From Clitopilus passeckerianus (taxonomy: Eukaryota > Basidiomycota > Agaricomycetes > Agaricales > Entolomataceae), in the NCBI GenBank assembly GCA_944990035.1, contig CALYLX010000036.1, positions 124,001 through 188,000 on the forward strand: DNA of 64,000 nt. The letters are read 5' to 3'. The translations under genes and the position numbers were made by a program. The notes beneath the pieces were generated by a model. The model was given only the letters and a program-made list of their open reading frames with translations. It was not told where the DNA came from and made no database searches. This document shows, one piece after another, positions 44,212 to 55,827 of this stretch; position 1 is the stretch's first letter; each line of letters opens with the position of its first letter.

Positions 44212-45582
44212 CTATCGAAGTTCACACATAATAGCGTTTCCAAGAATATGAATTATCTCGGGGTCGGAAGAGACAACGACATTATTTGCCAGTCCCAGAC
44301 CCCTCAGATTTCCTCTGTGAAGTTGCATCCCAAGCCACCCCCGCGCATTTCCTGAATGAAGGAAAATGCGGCAGTCATCATATTTTATGGGCTGCGTAAG
44401 CTCTTTATCAAAGTCCTCGAGGTAGTGGTCCTCCTGGTTTGGCATGTCAAGGTGTAAGTTTAGGACCCGTAGCATGTTTTCAGGCGGAAAAGACTGAAGC
44501 GTCGTGGTAATCCATGGTAAGGAAGACCGGTTACTCAGAGTTAACTCGGTAAGTGTGGTCGTCCTTGAGAAATCAAGACTTGGAGATCCTGAGGTCTCGT
44601 TCAGTATCATATGTAGAATAAGATTATCATCGAAAGGCGTACCAATCTCGGTGTCCTTAGCTCGAAGGCTACAAGTCCGCAAAGGAGCATTTGTCAAAAT
44701 GTGTTGGATGACCGAGCTGTCGCCGCCATGTGCGTGAGGCCAGGACGTGGAGTCACATTCGAAATGGACGAGGTTCCGAAGGAAAAATAATGCATGGGGA
44801 GCTGTAAAGAGATCTTCGCACAGGTCGCGGGTAGCTCGAGCTGTATGCCCCGATATACTGCAAGAGGCAAGAGGCCGCTTGGCTAAGGGTGCCATCTTGG
44901 TGCCATCATCCCGCCTGAGCGCGGGATTTTCACCTGCAAGGGCAGTAACCTCGAGTTTCTCGACGTTAAGACCTATTTCGCCAAGAAGGTGCGTCGGTAA
45001 GTCCACAATAGGGCTAATATCCACCCTCTGGATAGTTGGCCGCCGAATCAAGTGGACGATAGTGTCTTGCAGCCTTGCGTCAAACCTGTCCCAGTAGGGA
45101 AAATCCCACACCCATGTCTGTGGATGCCTCGTCGGATGGGACTGGAATACCAGATGTTGTACGTGCGTCAGCCTGGACAAGATGTCGGAGACAATAAGAG
45201 AGAGGTTTATGGCTCTGCTGGGTATCCATGGACGCATCGTGTCTTCTAGGGTGATGTAGCATTTATTGTATCTTCGCGACTGGTGGCTTGGCGGAACCTT
45301 GTCGGGAGGCTCTCGAACGCGAAATCCAAGCCGTAGCTTCTTCACGTGCAAACCGATGCTTGGATCCGCGCCGAGGATTTCGCGGAGTGTCTGAAAGCGC
45401 CACACTTGGTCAAGTGTTGGATTTGCCAATAGGTACATATCCGAGAAGAGGTGTTCTTTGACAACGGCACTGAACGACCTCGAGGTAGCGTTGCATGATC
45501 GGAGGGTACACATATCTTGAACATTGTCATGGACAAGGTAGTCGATGATTTCTCGGTTGATGTCTTCTGGTAGCCTGACCAT
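44212..45582 (-). CDS. F-box-like protein, intronless distant relative
   Basis: Single exon of 456 residues. The N-terminus RLPEDINREIIDYLVHDNVQ, then LRSCNATSRSFSAVVKEHLF and LLANPTLDQVWRFQTLREIL, shares the degenerate F-box signature of the 27-35 kb array. GLHVKKLRLGFRV corresponds to the array's HVEKLTLE/LVKQLALGF position. Unlike the array it lacks the conserved phase-1 intron and has a longer insertion with RRYNKCYITLEDTMRPWIPS. It converges on the broken gene to its left with only 118 bp between stops. No break seen. Confidence 0.75.
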   Translation of the reverse strand: MVRLPEDINREIIDYLVHDNVQDMCTLRSCNATSRSFSAVVKEHLFSDMYLLANPTLDQVWRFQTLREILGADPSIGLHVKKLRLGFRVREPPDKVPPSHQSRRYNKCYITLEDTMRPWIPSRAINLSLIVSDILSRLTHVQHLVFQSHPTRHPQTWVWDFPYWDRFDARLQDTIVHLIRRPTIQRVDISPIVDLPTHLLGEIGLNVEKLEVTALAGENPALRRDDGTKMAPLAKRPLASCSISGHTARATRDLCEDLFTAPHALFFLRNLVHFECDSTSWPHAHGGDSSVIQHILTNAPLRTCSLRAKDTEIGTPFDDNLILHMILNETSGSPSLDFSRTTTLTELTLSNRSSLPWITTTLQSFPPENMLRVLNLHLDMPNQEDHYLEDFDKELTQPIKYDDCRIFLHSGNARGWLGMQLHRGNLRGLGLANNVVVSSDPEIIHILGNAIMCELR

Positions 45583-45991
45583 GTTTTACGGCGTATAGTG
45601 TCGACTCGAAGAGGACTCGGAGAGTTTCTGGCCCTCAATCCACGAAGATGTGGTCGTAAAGCAAGATGTACGAGCTGCGCACTGGCTGTGCGGATCGCGA
45701 AGGCCTCAGATTTTTACCATTGCAGCGATGAAACCGGAAACCAATCATTTCATGAGCTTTGACGAGTGCAAAAGCCTCTGGCACTCGGAGCCAACATTGC
45801 CTCAATGTTTGGTTCAAAAGCCGCAGCCAAGCACATTTCAGGCCAGTTCGCCACGTGACTCCGAACCGCTACTAGGAACCACCAAAAATTCGGGCGTGCT
45901 CAAGGTCGAGTAACAGTGCTTCAGCAATCTCAAGGGTCTCTCGTTTTTATCGTGGCATGCTTGCTGTGGTTTTGCAAGCTAGACTATACAA
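45583..45991. other. Intergenic, divergent promoters
   Basis: About 410 bp between the start of the F-box-like gene (-) and the start of URB1 (+). An open frame of 87 codons here has no supporting features. Confidence 0.45.
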
Positions 45992-48900
45992 ATGCCTGGA
46001 AATGTCAAGAACGTGAAAGCAAATCAAACGAACCAACCTCGGTTGCAAAGAACCTCAGTTCAGAGGCTCTCAAGTGGTCATGAAATCCGAGAGGCCTTAC
46101 GGACACAGAACCAGGAGGTGCTACTGCAAAGTATGGTCAGATAACATATCTATTATCTTTGAACTATCTCTGAAGGCTTGCTTAGATCTAGTTGCCATTC
46201 GGAATCAGCTCTCACTCAAGTCTAACGAGGACATCATTTCACCAAACGATGAGAGGCTCCTACTGGCCCAAAATTGGCTAGAAAACAGCCCGGCCGCGAA
46301 GGAAGCTTTGGAGATATGGGATGCAGTAGGACCGGTACGTTTAATACCGCGAAAGCCATTTGGATTGCTGAATGAACCGATGTATTTCTGTAGAAACAAA
46401 ACTCGCTGGTCTCTCTCGTTCTGTCGATTCTATCGTCACTATTGGACTTATTGTCCCATCACTACCCTTTTCAAACATCTGGACATGCTCTTCTCAAGGT
46501 TCTGCTATCGTCGCAATACACTCGCCGATTGAATTCGTACATCGGCGGTTCCCAAAATGAGCTTATCCTGCTCACCCTCAAACTGTATAATTCAATGTCC
46601 AGTTTCGCCGGGGGGCGAGAGAAAAAGCTTGTCCTGGAGTCGTTTGGCTGGGAGCTAAAGGTAGTGTCCTATAATCTGACTCGACCAAGAACTAACACAC
46701 TCTCCAGTCCCTACCTAAACTAATGTCCATGCGCCGAAAGACTAAAGGAGATGACAATATCGATCCTATACAAAGACCTGGTACGCTTCTCTACTCCGCA
46801 TTTTGTGTTTACGCTAACCCTGGCCTAGATATACGAACGCTATACATTCTGTTCCTCCTCTCCTTGGTGGCTACAACGACATCCTCCATAAAATCTAGCT
46901 TCCTTGAGCAGCACCGTGACCAGTTTCTGCTCATCTTCAAGGCTTTAAACCAAGATTCCTATACCGTTGTCCGGAGAATAATGGAAGTCTGCTGGACGGG
47001 AATTTGGGGAGATGCAAAAATCAAGCGAACATTGAAGATCAGCCTTTTCAATGAAAGCACCCTTGGGCATGTAGGTTATTCTAAAAATACGTCCCAGCCA
47101 CCATGCTCAATTTTACCTAGATCTTGAAATTATATGAGCGTTCAGCGCCTGAGCAAGATAACTCAGACTACATCCCCGCCGACCTCATACATCACTTCCT
47201 CCTCGCCATCTGTACAAGACCTGGCGTTGGAATCTGCTTCAAGGACCGGGGATGGTATCCTCGCGAATCCGATGGTGACGCTCAAACCAACTTGGTCGAT
47301 GATGCTACCGAAAAGCGTCACGGAGGACAGGCGGGCAAAATCTACAACAAGATTCTGTCGAACTTCCTCAAAACCCTAAAAGTAAACGAAGATGCTCGCC
47401 AGCAGGAACTAGCACTTCGCATCTTGACTGCCTGCCCGGAATTGGTTGCAGGTTACTGGCCGTCAGCAAGCCTGACGCTAGAACCACGTCTTTCCTCAAA
47501 ATGGATCACCAACATCGCCTACTTTGGGACTGTGGTCTCGTTGCCCGTTCCCACCTCCTCGTTCCTCCTCGACAACTCGAAGAACGGTGATGCTGCCATG
47601 TATAAACCCACCCCGCCTCCTCTCAACACCATCCTTTCAAACTTCCTTCCATCCTCAATACCAACCAAGCTGAACTTCACGAAGGGGCTTCAATCGACAT
47701 CTGGCTTGGTTCAGCACTGCACAGCGATAGCGCTGACGAAATGTCTGTCAAAATACGAAACCGTCCTGCAGACCTTCAAGGATATTGAGGCGAAGCTTGA
47801 GGAGACAGAAGGCGAAGGCCAATGGTCCCGGCGGCGACAAGAGGTCGAACGAGAGGCGAGGAGAAGAGTGCCTGAGTTCCAGGTCATCATCTCGTTCTCG
47901 CAGCAGAAGTTTGGTCTGGAAGCTACACCTGCGAAGTCGAAAGGAGAGGAAGGAGCGGAGGCGGTGAGGCAGCAAGAGCCGAATGAGGTGAAGGCTGCGA
48001 TGTTGTCGGAAGCTGCGCATCGGCTGCTTTGGATGTATCATCGCTGCTTGCCTGCACTTGTTGCTGAGGCGCGCTTTGATGTTGGGAAGCTGCTTGTTCA
48101 ATGCAGATTTACGGATCCGCATTCGGCTGCTGCAGCAGGACGTCCAGACGCAGGTGATGACGCAGGTGATGAAGAAGGCGAAGAAGGCGAAGAAGACAAT
48201 GGGGATGACGACGGCGATCGGGAGATGCAGGGTGTTGAAGGAGGCGCTCGTAAGGTGCCAGAAGACGGTGGACAAGACGACGAAGAGGCGGATGATAGTG
48301 ACCAAGAAGAAGACGAAAATCCGGACGACAACTTGGACAAGTCCGATCAACTTGGCTTCCTGAAAGACCTGCATGTCCTTCGGCTGCTGAAGGAAAGCGA
48401 TCAGTTCGTATGGTCTGCCAAAGCTGGTTCGTAATCTTGCTTGGCTTGGCGACTCTTTGACGCTCATATCTTCTCACAGGTGCCTCTGGAAACACATACC
48501 TGTCAACATTACTGAAGGCATATGCAAGCTCACGGTCTGGATCCTCGACCAGAACAATCCTTGCAGAAGTGCTGCAACATGTGCTCTCCCAAAGCATCAT
48601 GTTTCAAGAAGATCCTGCTGAAGTCTCGCTATGGCTTCTTTGCCTTCCAAGCTACCACCGGCGCCCTGGCACCTCATCTCCCGACGACGCCCCTCTGGAA
48701 GACGAAATCGACAGCGTAGTGGCATTTTTGGACGACTGCGTTCAAAGATGCTTGAAGACGACGTACAAATATATCGAGGAACTCTACACCATTGGTAGCC
48801 TAACTACGACTGACGGAGAAGATACCTCCATGGATGGACGCCCACCGGCTGCAAGGCTTGATGTCTATCCTAGCCCACTCCTCATGACGGTCCTCGAGCA

Positions 48901-51900
48901 GCTGAACATCAAGGTGCAGAAGAAGCTTCTATCACCCTCCGCCGTCCTCGCCCTGGCAACTTTCGTGCGGAAACTCTGTTTCCGATTATCACAGAAGCTG
49001 GAGGAAAGGAACTTCTTGGCGGATATTTCGCAAAAGTTAGACTCAACACTAGCAGAGAAGAACTTGTTCCCCGAATTCTCTGTGATGGCTGCTGCGGTCA
49101 GGAGAGAATGCAGGTTGTTGAAAGCAATCATCCAGCCGGAGCCTGGCTTCGCGCAAGCTCCTCCTCCAACCTCGGATGATCTTCATGATTTCCTCGAGAT
49201 CTTAGAGGATATGCCAATTCGTAAGCCCTATTTCTTCTAACTGGTGTAATCCCTGCTTAACTTCTGCCTCGTGTTATAGCCGTCACATCTTCTGGACGAG
49301 AAAATACGGCTGTTGAGCTTATTGACTGGGCTCGTCTCGTCGGAGAGGAGTTGGGTTCAGACGAAGTGAAAGCAGTATGGGAGTGTCTCCTGAAACTGGA
49401 TCCATCAAAAGCCAACGATCTGGCTCATGCCTTGGATCCTTCTTTTGACGTCCTGTGGTCAGCTATTCATTCAGAGGAGCTACGCGAGCAGTGAGTTCCT
49501 TTGGCGTTCTATTTGGTGTAGTTCTGATGAATCTTGTAACCAGGATTGACTTTGATTTGTTGTTCATCCACTGGTGCCACAGCAAGCAGTCCCGCGAACA
49601 AGAAGCTCAACTTCAAACGAGCTTCATTGCCGATGCAGACGTCCAGCAACTCAAGAGAATCATTTTCCTCATCAGTCACCATCTGTCAGCAGTTCTGCAA
49701 CGGGATCCACAAGACCATCTCATCGCACAGCTATTACACCATTCTGCTCGGGCGTTTGAGGCAGCCTTACGACAATCCTCATCCGAAGAATTGAGAAGCC
49801 TTAAAGAGCTGGTATTCACCCGCCTGGCATCGTTCAAAAGCTGCTTCACTCAGGAGCACGCCACAGAAGATATCATCAATGGTTCGGTTCTCCTTTTTTG
49901 CACTTGAAACCTTACTGAACTGTAGGCCAGGTATACGAGATCTGGTCGCGGCTGCCTTAAGTCCAGCCAACTCTGCTGACCAAGCCCTTGTATCCTCCCT
50001 CGTGTCACACTGGCTAGAGGTAGTTCGAACCGATTTACCAAACGTGCCCCACCAAGTTCGTCTTACCGTCTTCGTCGTTCTTTCCTGTTCTGATTTGGAA
50101 TTTACAGATAACCCTTGCATCCATTTGGCTACGTTACCTTCCCGTGGCGTCGCTATTTGCTTTCCTGGATGCATTGGTTCATGAAGAGCGCAAGGGTTCC
50201 CGCCCAGCTGCTCTACTTGCACCCATACTTCAAATTCTCAACAAGTCGTCATCGCCACTAGAGGTTGACGTAGGGATCCAGCAAAGATTGGCCGACCTTC
50301 TTCCCCTACAAGAGATCATCCCTGATGGTGAAGACCTCGACGAGCTTATTGCCAGGAGTATCCTAGCCTCTCTTCCGCCACATCTTGATGGGACAGCCCT
50401 AGGTCGAGACGCATTCGAGGAAGCCGACCTCGCCAAAGTAGTGCATGGTGCACAGACCCAGTGGACGGAAAGGTCAAGAAGTACGCCTTTGGACCTACCA
50501 ATGGGTTCCCTTCTCTCACAGAGGCATTGGTCAAAATCCACGATCGCCATCTTGAAGGGCCTCATCTACCATAGGGTCCTTCCCCGTCAAACTTTCATTG
50601 ACTGGCTGGGTACCGATGTCTGCCGGGCAATCCCAGCAGGCTCATTCATTCCGGTCTTCCGCGCCTTCGCTGAAACATGGCAAGGAAACGTCATTGAACA
50701 TGCTTCCGCCTGGCAGCAGCAATCTAGGAGGTTATTGGATGTCACCTTTGATGTGACCGCCACTACCGATTTGCGGCTGGATGCAGTCATGTCTGTCGGG
50801 CCCCACATGCGACTAGTACCGTCAATGGTCGCAGATTTTGTCAACACCATAACGGAGTATGTCAACAAGTCGCGCCCTAAGGACTTCTGCAACGTCTTCT
50901 TGGACCTCGGCCACAAGCTCCTTTACCTGCAGGACGCGGATATTGGACCAGCAATTGCTGCATTAGTCAACACTGGAGTTCAATGGGTTATCAGAACTCC
51001 CGCTGAAACAGCCAACGACTCCACGGACGCCATCTTGGATAGCCTGGGTGGGTTTTATGCTTGCATTTGCCAGGGATTGCAAGGCCTCATTTCATTTTCC
51101 AGCCATAATCGTCCCTAAAGCAAAAGGCGTACAAGCCTCACACGTCGAGACACTTTTGACAGTCGTTATCCAAGAGCGCATGTCCTCGGCCTCCAATGTT
51201 AAATTGGTCACAGATTTGATTTCAAACATTCACTTGAAGGTAAATTCCCCATATCTGCGCTCATGGCACCTTTACTAACGAGCAAATTTGCAGCCTGTTG
51301 TCGTCAACCGTCATCTCCAGAGCATCATTCAGCATCCCGATTTCTTCAAGCTCTGCACCGTCAGCACTCCGGAGAAGGCCACCACACGAGACGCCGTCGT
51401 CAACCTCCTCCACACCCTCTTCAATCTCCACCCAACAAACACTTGTCAGCCGACACACGTGGAGCCTCTGGTGAAAGTCTATCATGGAACACTCTCAATT
51501 GCAGACCGTCAAATCCTCTCCATATTCCGACTTTTCGAGGAAGAGCGTAAAATGTCCATCTCTTCCCTCACCGGGCGATGGTCGTCCTCCAAGACAAGTG
51601 AAGCAAGCAAGCCCCTTGAAAGCATCCAAAGCTTGGACCCGGCCGTCGTGCTTCGCACTACCCTCAGCTTCCCTAAGTGGCGTCAATTGCATGACCTATC
51701 GACAGGACAAGCCACGTCATATGAGGCGCAGCTTTACGACCCGGTGTTTCTACTATTGCTTTTTGCCCAGGTTCTGGCTGAGGACCCGCCAACATCAGCT
51801 CTGGCATGGGTGGAGCTATTCCGTTCCAACATTGTGGGGCTCGTAGTGAGGTGTTTGTCGGCCAGGGATCCTGCTATCAGGGAACTGGCGTTGAGTCAAG

Positions 51901-53170
51901 TGGCAGTCCTATGGCGACATCTCGAGGTAAGCCTGTACATTCAGTTATCGAGTAACCTCTTGATTCTAACTTCCATTCGGTGTCAGCCTGCAGACCTGCA
52001 CGAGAAGCCACATGTGATCCATGTCCTATCCTTGCTGAGAGACGCGATCCCTCCACCGACGGCTAGCGAACCACCTATTCGAATTCCAACATACACAAGC
52101 CTGCTCCTCGCTCACGCACTTAGAGGAATATTCTACCCCTCAAACTTCATCTACCCCATCACGGCCCGGTTCCTCCTGCAACGCCCGGAGCTAGATACAG
52201 GCGACGTTCCTTTGCTGTTCAATATGCTATACAGTAGCTCTGACGACTGGAAGAAGGAGCGTGGTTGGATGTTGCGTTTCCTGGCAGATGGGATGGTTGG
52301 TTCGGACGACTGGCGGGTGTTAAAGAGGAGGCATACCTGGGACCTGCTGGCGAGCATGTATCAAGCTTCTCCAGAAGACCGGCCGTTACGCGCAGGCGTA
52401 CTTGAGGTAAGGTTCAGAATGTCCGTGGTCTGCTCAGTTTCTGATTAGGTATGCCTTCCAGGTTCTTGCAAGTTTGACCTGTCATCCGCAGGCGACGGTG
52501 TCTTTGCTCCTCAAGTCTTCTCTCCTTACATGGATCGAGTCTCAAATGCTCCAAGAAAGATGTACGGAAGCGGTGGAATGGGTTAGGATCCTTGACAACA
52601 TCATGAGTGCAGCAGATGCCGGAAAGCTTGAGACAGCTACAGGCGGAGAGTGGCGTGCAACCATTGCCCGTTGTATCTGCAGACTCCTGGATTCCCCAGG
52701 TAACATTTCCCATTGATGTACGAGCTTCGTGACAATGGCTAACGTGTGACCCAGATATTCTACCTTTCGCTGGATCCACAATACTTCGGCTATCGCTCCT
52801 ACCAGGAGCATCATGCATGACATTTGACAGTCTGCTTGCAAAAGCACTTCAATGTCTCGAGCAATTTGAAAAAGACATCAAGATACCTCCCTCGTCTGTC
52901 CTTGTTCACCCACTCCGCCATATACCATATCCGCCGTATCATGCCCATGACATCCACACACCTTTCCCGGTGGTCGACCAGCTCTCCCTGTGGGGTTACC
53001 TGGTAGAGTCCCTGTGGCGCGCAAGCATGCGCTCTGAGTCGAAGCCGACTGCGTGGGGTGGCCTGACGAGCAGGTTGCTGGTTTGGAGGTCGCTGGTGGG
53101 AACTGGAGGTAGTGAGATAGGGGAATGGGCACGGACACAACTTACAGAAAACCTCTCTAACCGGTCGTAG
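45992..53170 (+). CDS. URB1: URB1/Npa1-like nucleolar ribosome biogenesis protein
   Basis: Long HEAT/ARM-type nucleolar protein needed for early 60S (27S pre-rRNA) maturation in yeast. Multi-exon. ATG at 45992; the first intron is best read as 46131..46185. Early exons carry LVSLVLSILSSLLDLLSHHY and ELILLTLKLYNSMSSFAGGR, then DIRTLYILFLLSLVATTTSS, FLEQHRDQFLLIFKALNQDS and RRIMEVCWTGIWGDAKIKRT, all characteristic of the Npa1 N-terminal domain. CTRPGVGICFKDRGWYPRE and FGTVVSLPVP follow, also family hallmarks. A strongly acidic insert (48150-48345) sits before HVLRLLKESDQFVWSAK. The C-terminal part has NMLYSSSDDWKKERGWMLRF and ends RTQLTENLSNRS. Most introns are 45-60 bp with clear signals. No in-frame break was found in the exons I joined. 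Confidence 0.88.
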
Positions 53171-53475
53171 CGTTTGTTCTAGTACTTACTAAACAATGTA
53201 TGGAGTACGGTCACGAGTACTCATATTTCCTTGCAACAATCTCCCAAGAATTTACTGGTTCGCGCAAGGTTCGCGATATGTTTCCGACATTGTGGCAGTG
53301 CCAATATTTTGCAACGGCCTCAGGTCCAAACAATGGTGAGCGGAGGTAAATTTCGCTTGTCAGTCCAGCGTGCCATTGACCACGCTGGTTGCTGGAAGGT
53401 ACGCCGTCGTTGTGCTTGTCGACGACCAACCATTGACTTTGATTGACAGGTAGCTTCTATGGCATATGCTGCTTT
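53171..53475. other. Intergenic between URB1 and PPR gene
   Basis: About 305 bp, same orientation of flanking genes. No coding content recognised. Confidence 0.4.
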
Positions 53476-55431
53476 ATGACCCAACTCTTGAGGACGTCAT
53501 TATACTCCATTCTTCGAGGACCACAACTACATTTTGACGCGACCTTTCGTGTCCCCTTGTCATGTCGTGTACCACGACCTCAACGACTCATTGCTGGCAT
53601 TGCAAGTCAAAGGGCCCAGCTAGCTAGCTCTCAAGCTGCGCCATCTACCGAAGGATGGAGCTCTGAAGCCACGGACAATGTGAACCTCTCAAACTCTTGG
53701 GGGAAGACTACGGCCAAAAGGTTTTTCAGCCGCCGTGCTGGTGCACGAAAGCGCAATACCAAATCATTACAACGCCCTATTTGTACACCAGAGAGCAATA
53801 TCAACTCGTCACAACTCCCTATTCGAGACAGTGCAACTATCATTACGCAGTTGCAGAGCTTCCTAAAAACCTCCCCGACACCCAACAATCTCAGAGAGTA
53901 CCTCACTCGCCGCCTGCATGACGGTCAAATTCGCATAATCGATGCCCCCCACCATTTTTACCATGATTTGATCCAGCATCTGGTTGAACATGGCTTCCAC
54001 CAGGAAGCCTTATGGCGCTACCAACAAATGATCACCGAATACAACTTCATCCCACTGCCTCAGACACGGGCCCAAGTGCTCGCACTCTCGCTAGCACATC
54101 TCTGTAAAACCGACAAGGATATCATTACGGCCCTGGAGTCCGTGGTGCAGGACTCCGAATACACCGAAAACGACTTCATGGATCTCCTCGACACATTGGG
54201 AGAATTGGACGTCCCGCTTGGCCATATCGTCCGGGTGGCTGAACATTTTGTGAAAGCCAGAGGCGATGGGTTCGTCCCTAATCGTATCCTGAAGACGAAG
54301 CTTGTCAAAACGCAACTTCGCGCAGGAAATCTCGACGCTGCACTGGACATGAGCGCACGCACGGAGGAAGGCACACCGCAACCCATAACTGCTGAACATT
54401 ATGCCGAAGTCTTGAAGCTTTTCGCTCGAGTCAACCCACGGGACAAAGATGGGATCACGAAAGTTTTGGAGGCCATGGAAGCGCGGGGGGTTTCGCCAGA
54501 CATCCATGTCTTCAACGCTATGCTTTTGCGGGAACTGAGGCGTAGGTCACTGCGAGGAACATTCCGCACCTACCGTACCCTAATCTCCATTTACCATAAC
54601 GAATTGGCGGATGTCAAACCCAATGAAGAAACCTTCGGCCTCCTGTTCGCTGCAATCGTCAAGCTGTTTAAGGGTCCCATCTTTGTTCAACTACTGGCCA
54701 CGCGAGAAGTCATGTCACCAAGGGCGGTGTATCGCGACCTCCTCTTCTTCCAGAAGCATGATGGGGTCACAATAACGCCTAGGCTTCTCACCAAAGCCTT
54801 GGAAGCATTCATGGCTCAGCGCGATTACGCCGGAGCTCATGTCGTCCTCAAGTCATTCTTCATATTCAAGATCCCGATCACCATTGCCCAATATCATGTC
54901 ATTGTCCGACACATTATCCGACGACTACGCTTCGAGATAAAGTCTTTACGCTATCGTGGAGAAATTCGCTGGGCCGACCGTTTCCTGGATATCCCAGACA
55001 TGGCAACGCTTGCCCAAGCTCAGAAGTTAGCGATCGACAGGCACGAGGCTAGCAAAATCCTCAGAGCTGCAGGCGCTCCAGAGTTCAAATTAGACGGGTA
55101 TCTTCTGGGATCCCAGAAGATGACAAAGCGCAAATACAAGATGCCGACTGCGGGGATGGTGGCCGGTGTTGAACCTGTCCCAAAAGACCTTCGGTTGTCT
55201 GACGTTCCACTTCTGCGACTTCTTCGGCGTAGCATCAACGCGACAATGGATTTAGTGGCACTCGGAGATCCAAAAGCTACGTTCAATAGCACCGTGTCCG
55301 ACGTAATTGCGCAGGCGAAGCTGGATATACGGCCTAGACTCCTTTTCAAGAGTGGGTGGAGCCGGATTTCGAAGGATGACCGATGGCCAGAAGAAGATGG
55401 TTCGGAGACTGAGGAAGACAACCCCACCTAA
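53476..55431 (+). CDS. Pentatricopeptide-repeat-like mitochondrial protein
   Basis: Single exon of 651 residues from the ATG at 53476; an earlier in-frame TTG is not used. The N-terminus TQLLRTSLYSILRG is rich in R, S and hydrophobic residues and lacks acids, as in mitochondrial presequences. Helical-pair repeats of PPR spacing follow, for example GFHQEALWRYQQMITEYNFI, KVLEAMEARGVSPDIHVFNA and DYAGAHVVLKSFFIFKIPIT. Fungal PPR proteins bind organellar RNA and act in mitochondrial gene expression (family knowledge). The C-terminus is basic, then acidic (EEDGSETEEDNPT). The exact target is unknown. Confidence 0.75.
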   Translation: MTQLLRTSLYSILRGPQLHFDATFRVPLSCRVPRPQRLIAGIASQRAQLASSQAAPSTEGWSSEATDNVNLSNSWGKTTAKRFFSRRAGARKRNTKSLQRPICTPESNINSSQLPIRDSATIITQLQSFLKTSPTPNNLREYLTRRLHDGQIRIIDAPHHFYHDLIQHLVEHGFHQEALWRYQQMITEYNFIPLPQTRAQVLALSLAHLCKTDKDIITALESVVQDSEYTENDFMDLLDTLGELDVPLGHIVRVAEHFVKARGDGFVPNRILKTKLVKTQLRAGNLDAALDMSARTEEGTPQPITAEHYAEVLKLFARVNPRDKDGITKVLEAMEARGVSPDIHVFNAMLLRELRRRSLRGTFRTYRTLISIYHNELADVKPNEETFGLLFAAIVKLFKGPIFVQLLATREVMSPRAVYRDLLFFQKHDGVTITPRLLTKALEAFMAQRDYAGAHVVLKSFFIFKIPITIAQYHVIVRHIIRRLRFEIKSLRYRGEIRWADRFLDIPDMATLAQAQKLAIDRHEASKILRAAGAPEFKLDGYLLGSQKMTKRKYKMPTAGMVAGVEPVPKDLRLSDVPLLRLLRRSINATMDLVALGDPKATFNSTVSDVIAQAKLDIRPRLLFKSGWSRISKDDRWPEEDGSETEEDNPT

Positions 55432-55827
55432 TTATAATCTGTGATAGACTACAAGTACTACTATTACTTCACCTCGTATTCTTAATTTCACCATATCCTT
55501 GTCTAGTAATAGGGCGTGGCCAATCACATCTCGTTGATTAGTAAAAGAAATTTAGTCTTCCCTGCCGCGTCCCGACGAGGATGACTCGAGGTAGTGTGCA
55601 TTCGGTGTCGATCACTGACCGCAGCCCATCTTTCTCAGAGTCAAGGCTCTGCGGAAGCGTTGCAACCGTGTCTGACGGCGCCTCCCTCTTCGCCCATTGG
55701 TTGCTGCCAGGGGCAGTATGAGATCCATCATGACAATGATCTTGAGACTCGGGCGCTCGGTCTATCTCCGTTGACGTCAGCCAGCCCTTAAAATACCCCT
55801 CTGCTTTGCCCTTGACCACCATTAGCT
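55432..55827. other. Intergenic before P450 D
   Basis: About 395 bp with no gene. It includes the presumed promoter of P450 D. Confidence 0.4.

Noticed and set aside
47748..48467. 239-codon open frame antisense to URB1
   Set aside because: It arises from the low-complexity acidic region read backwards. It has no independent features.
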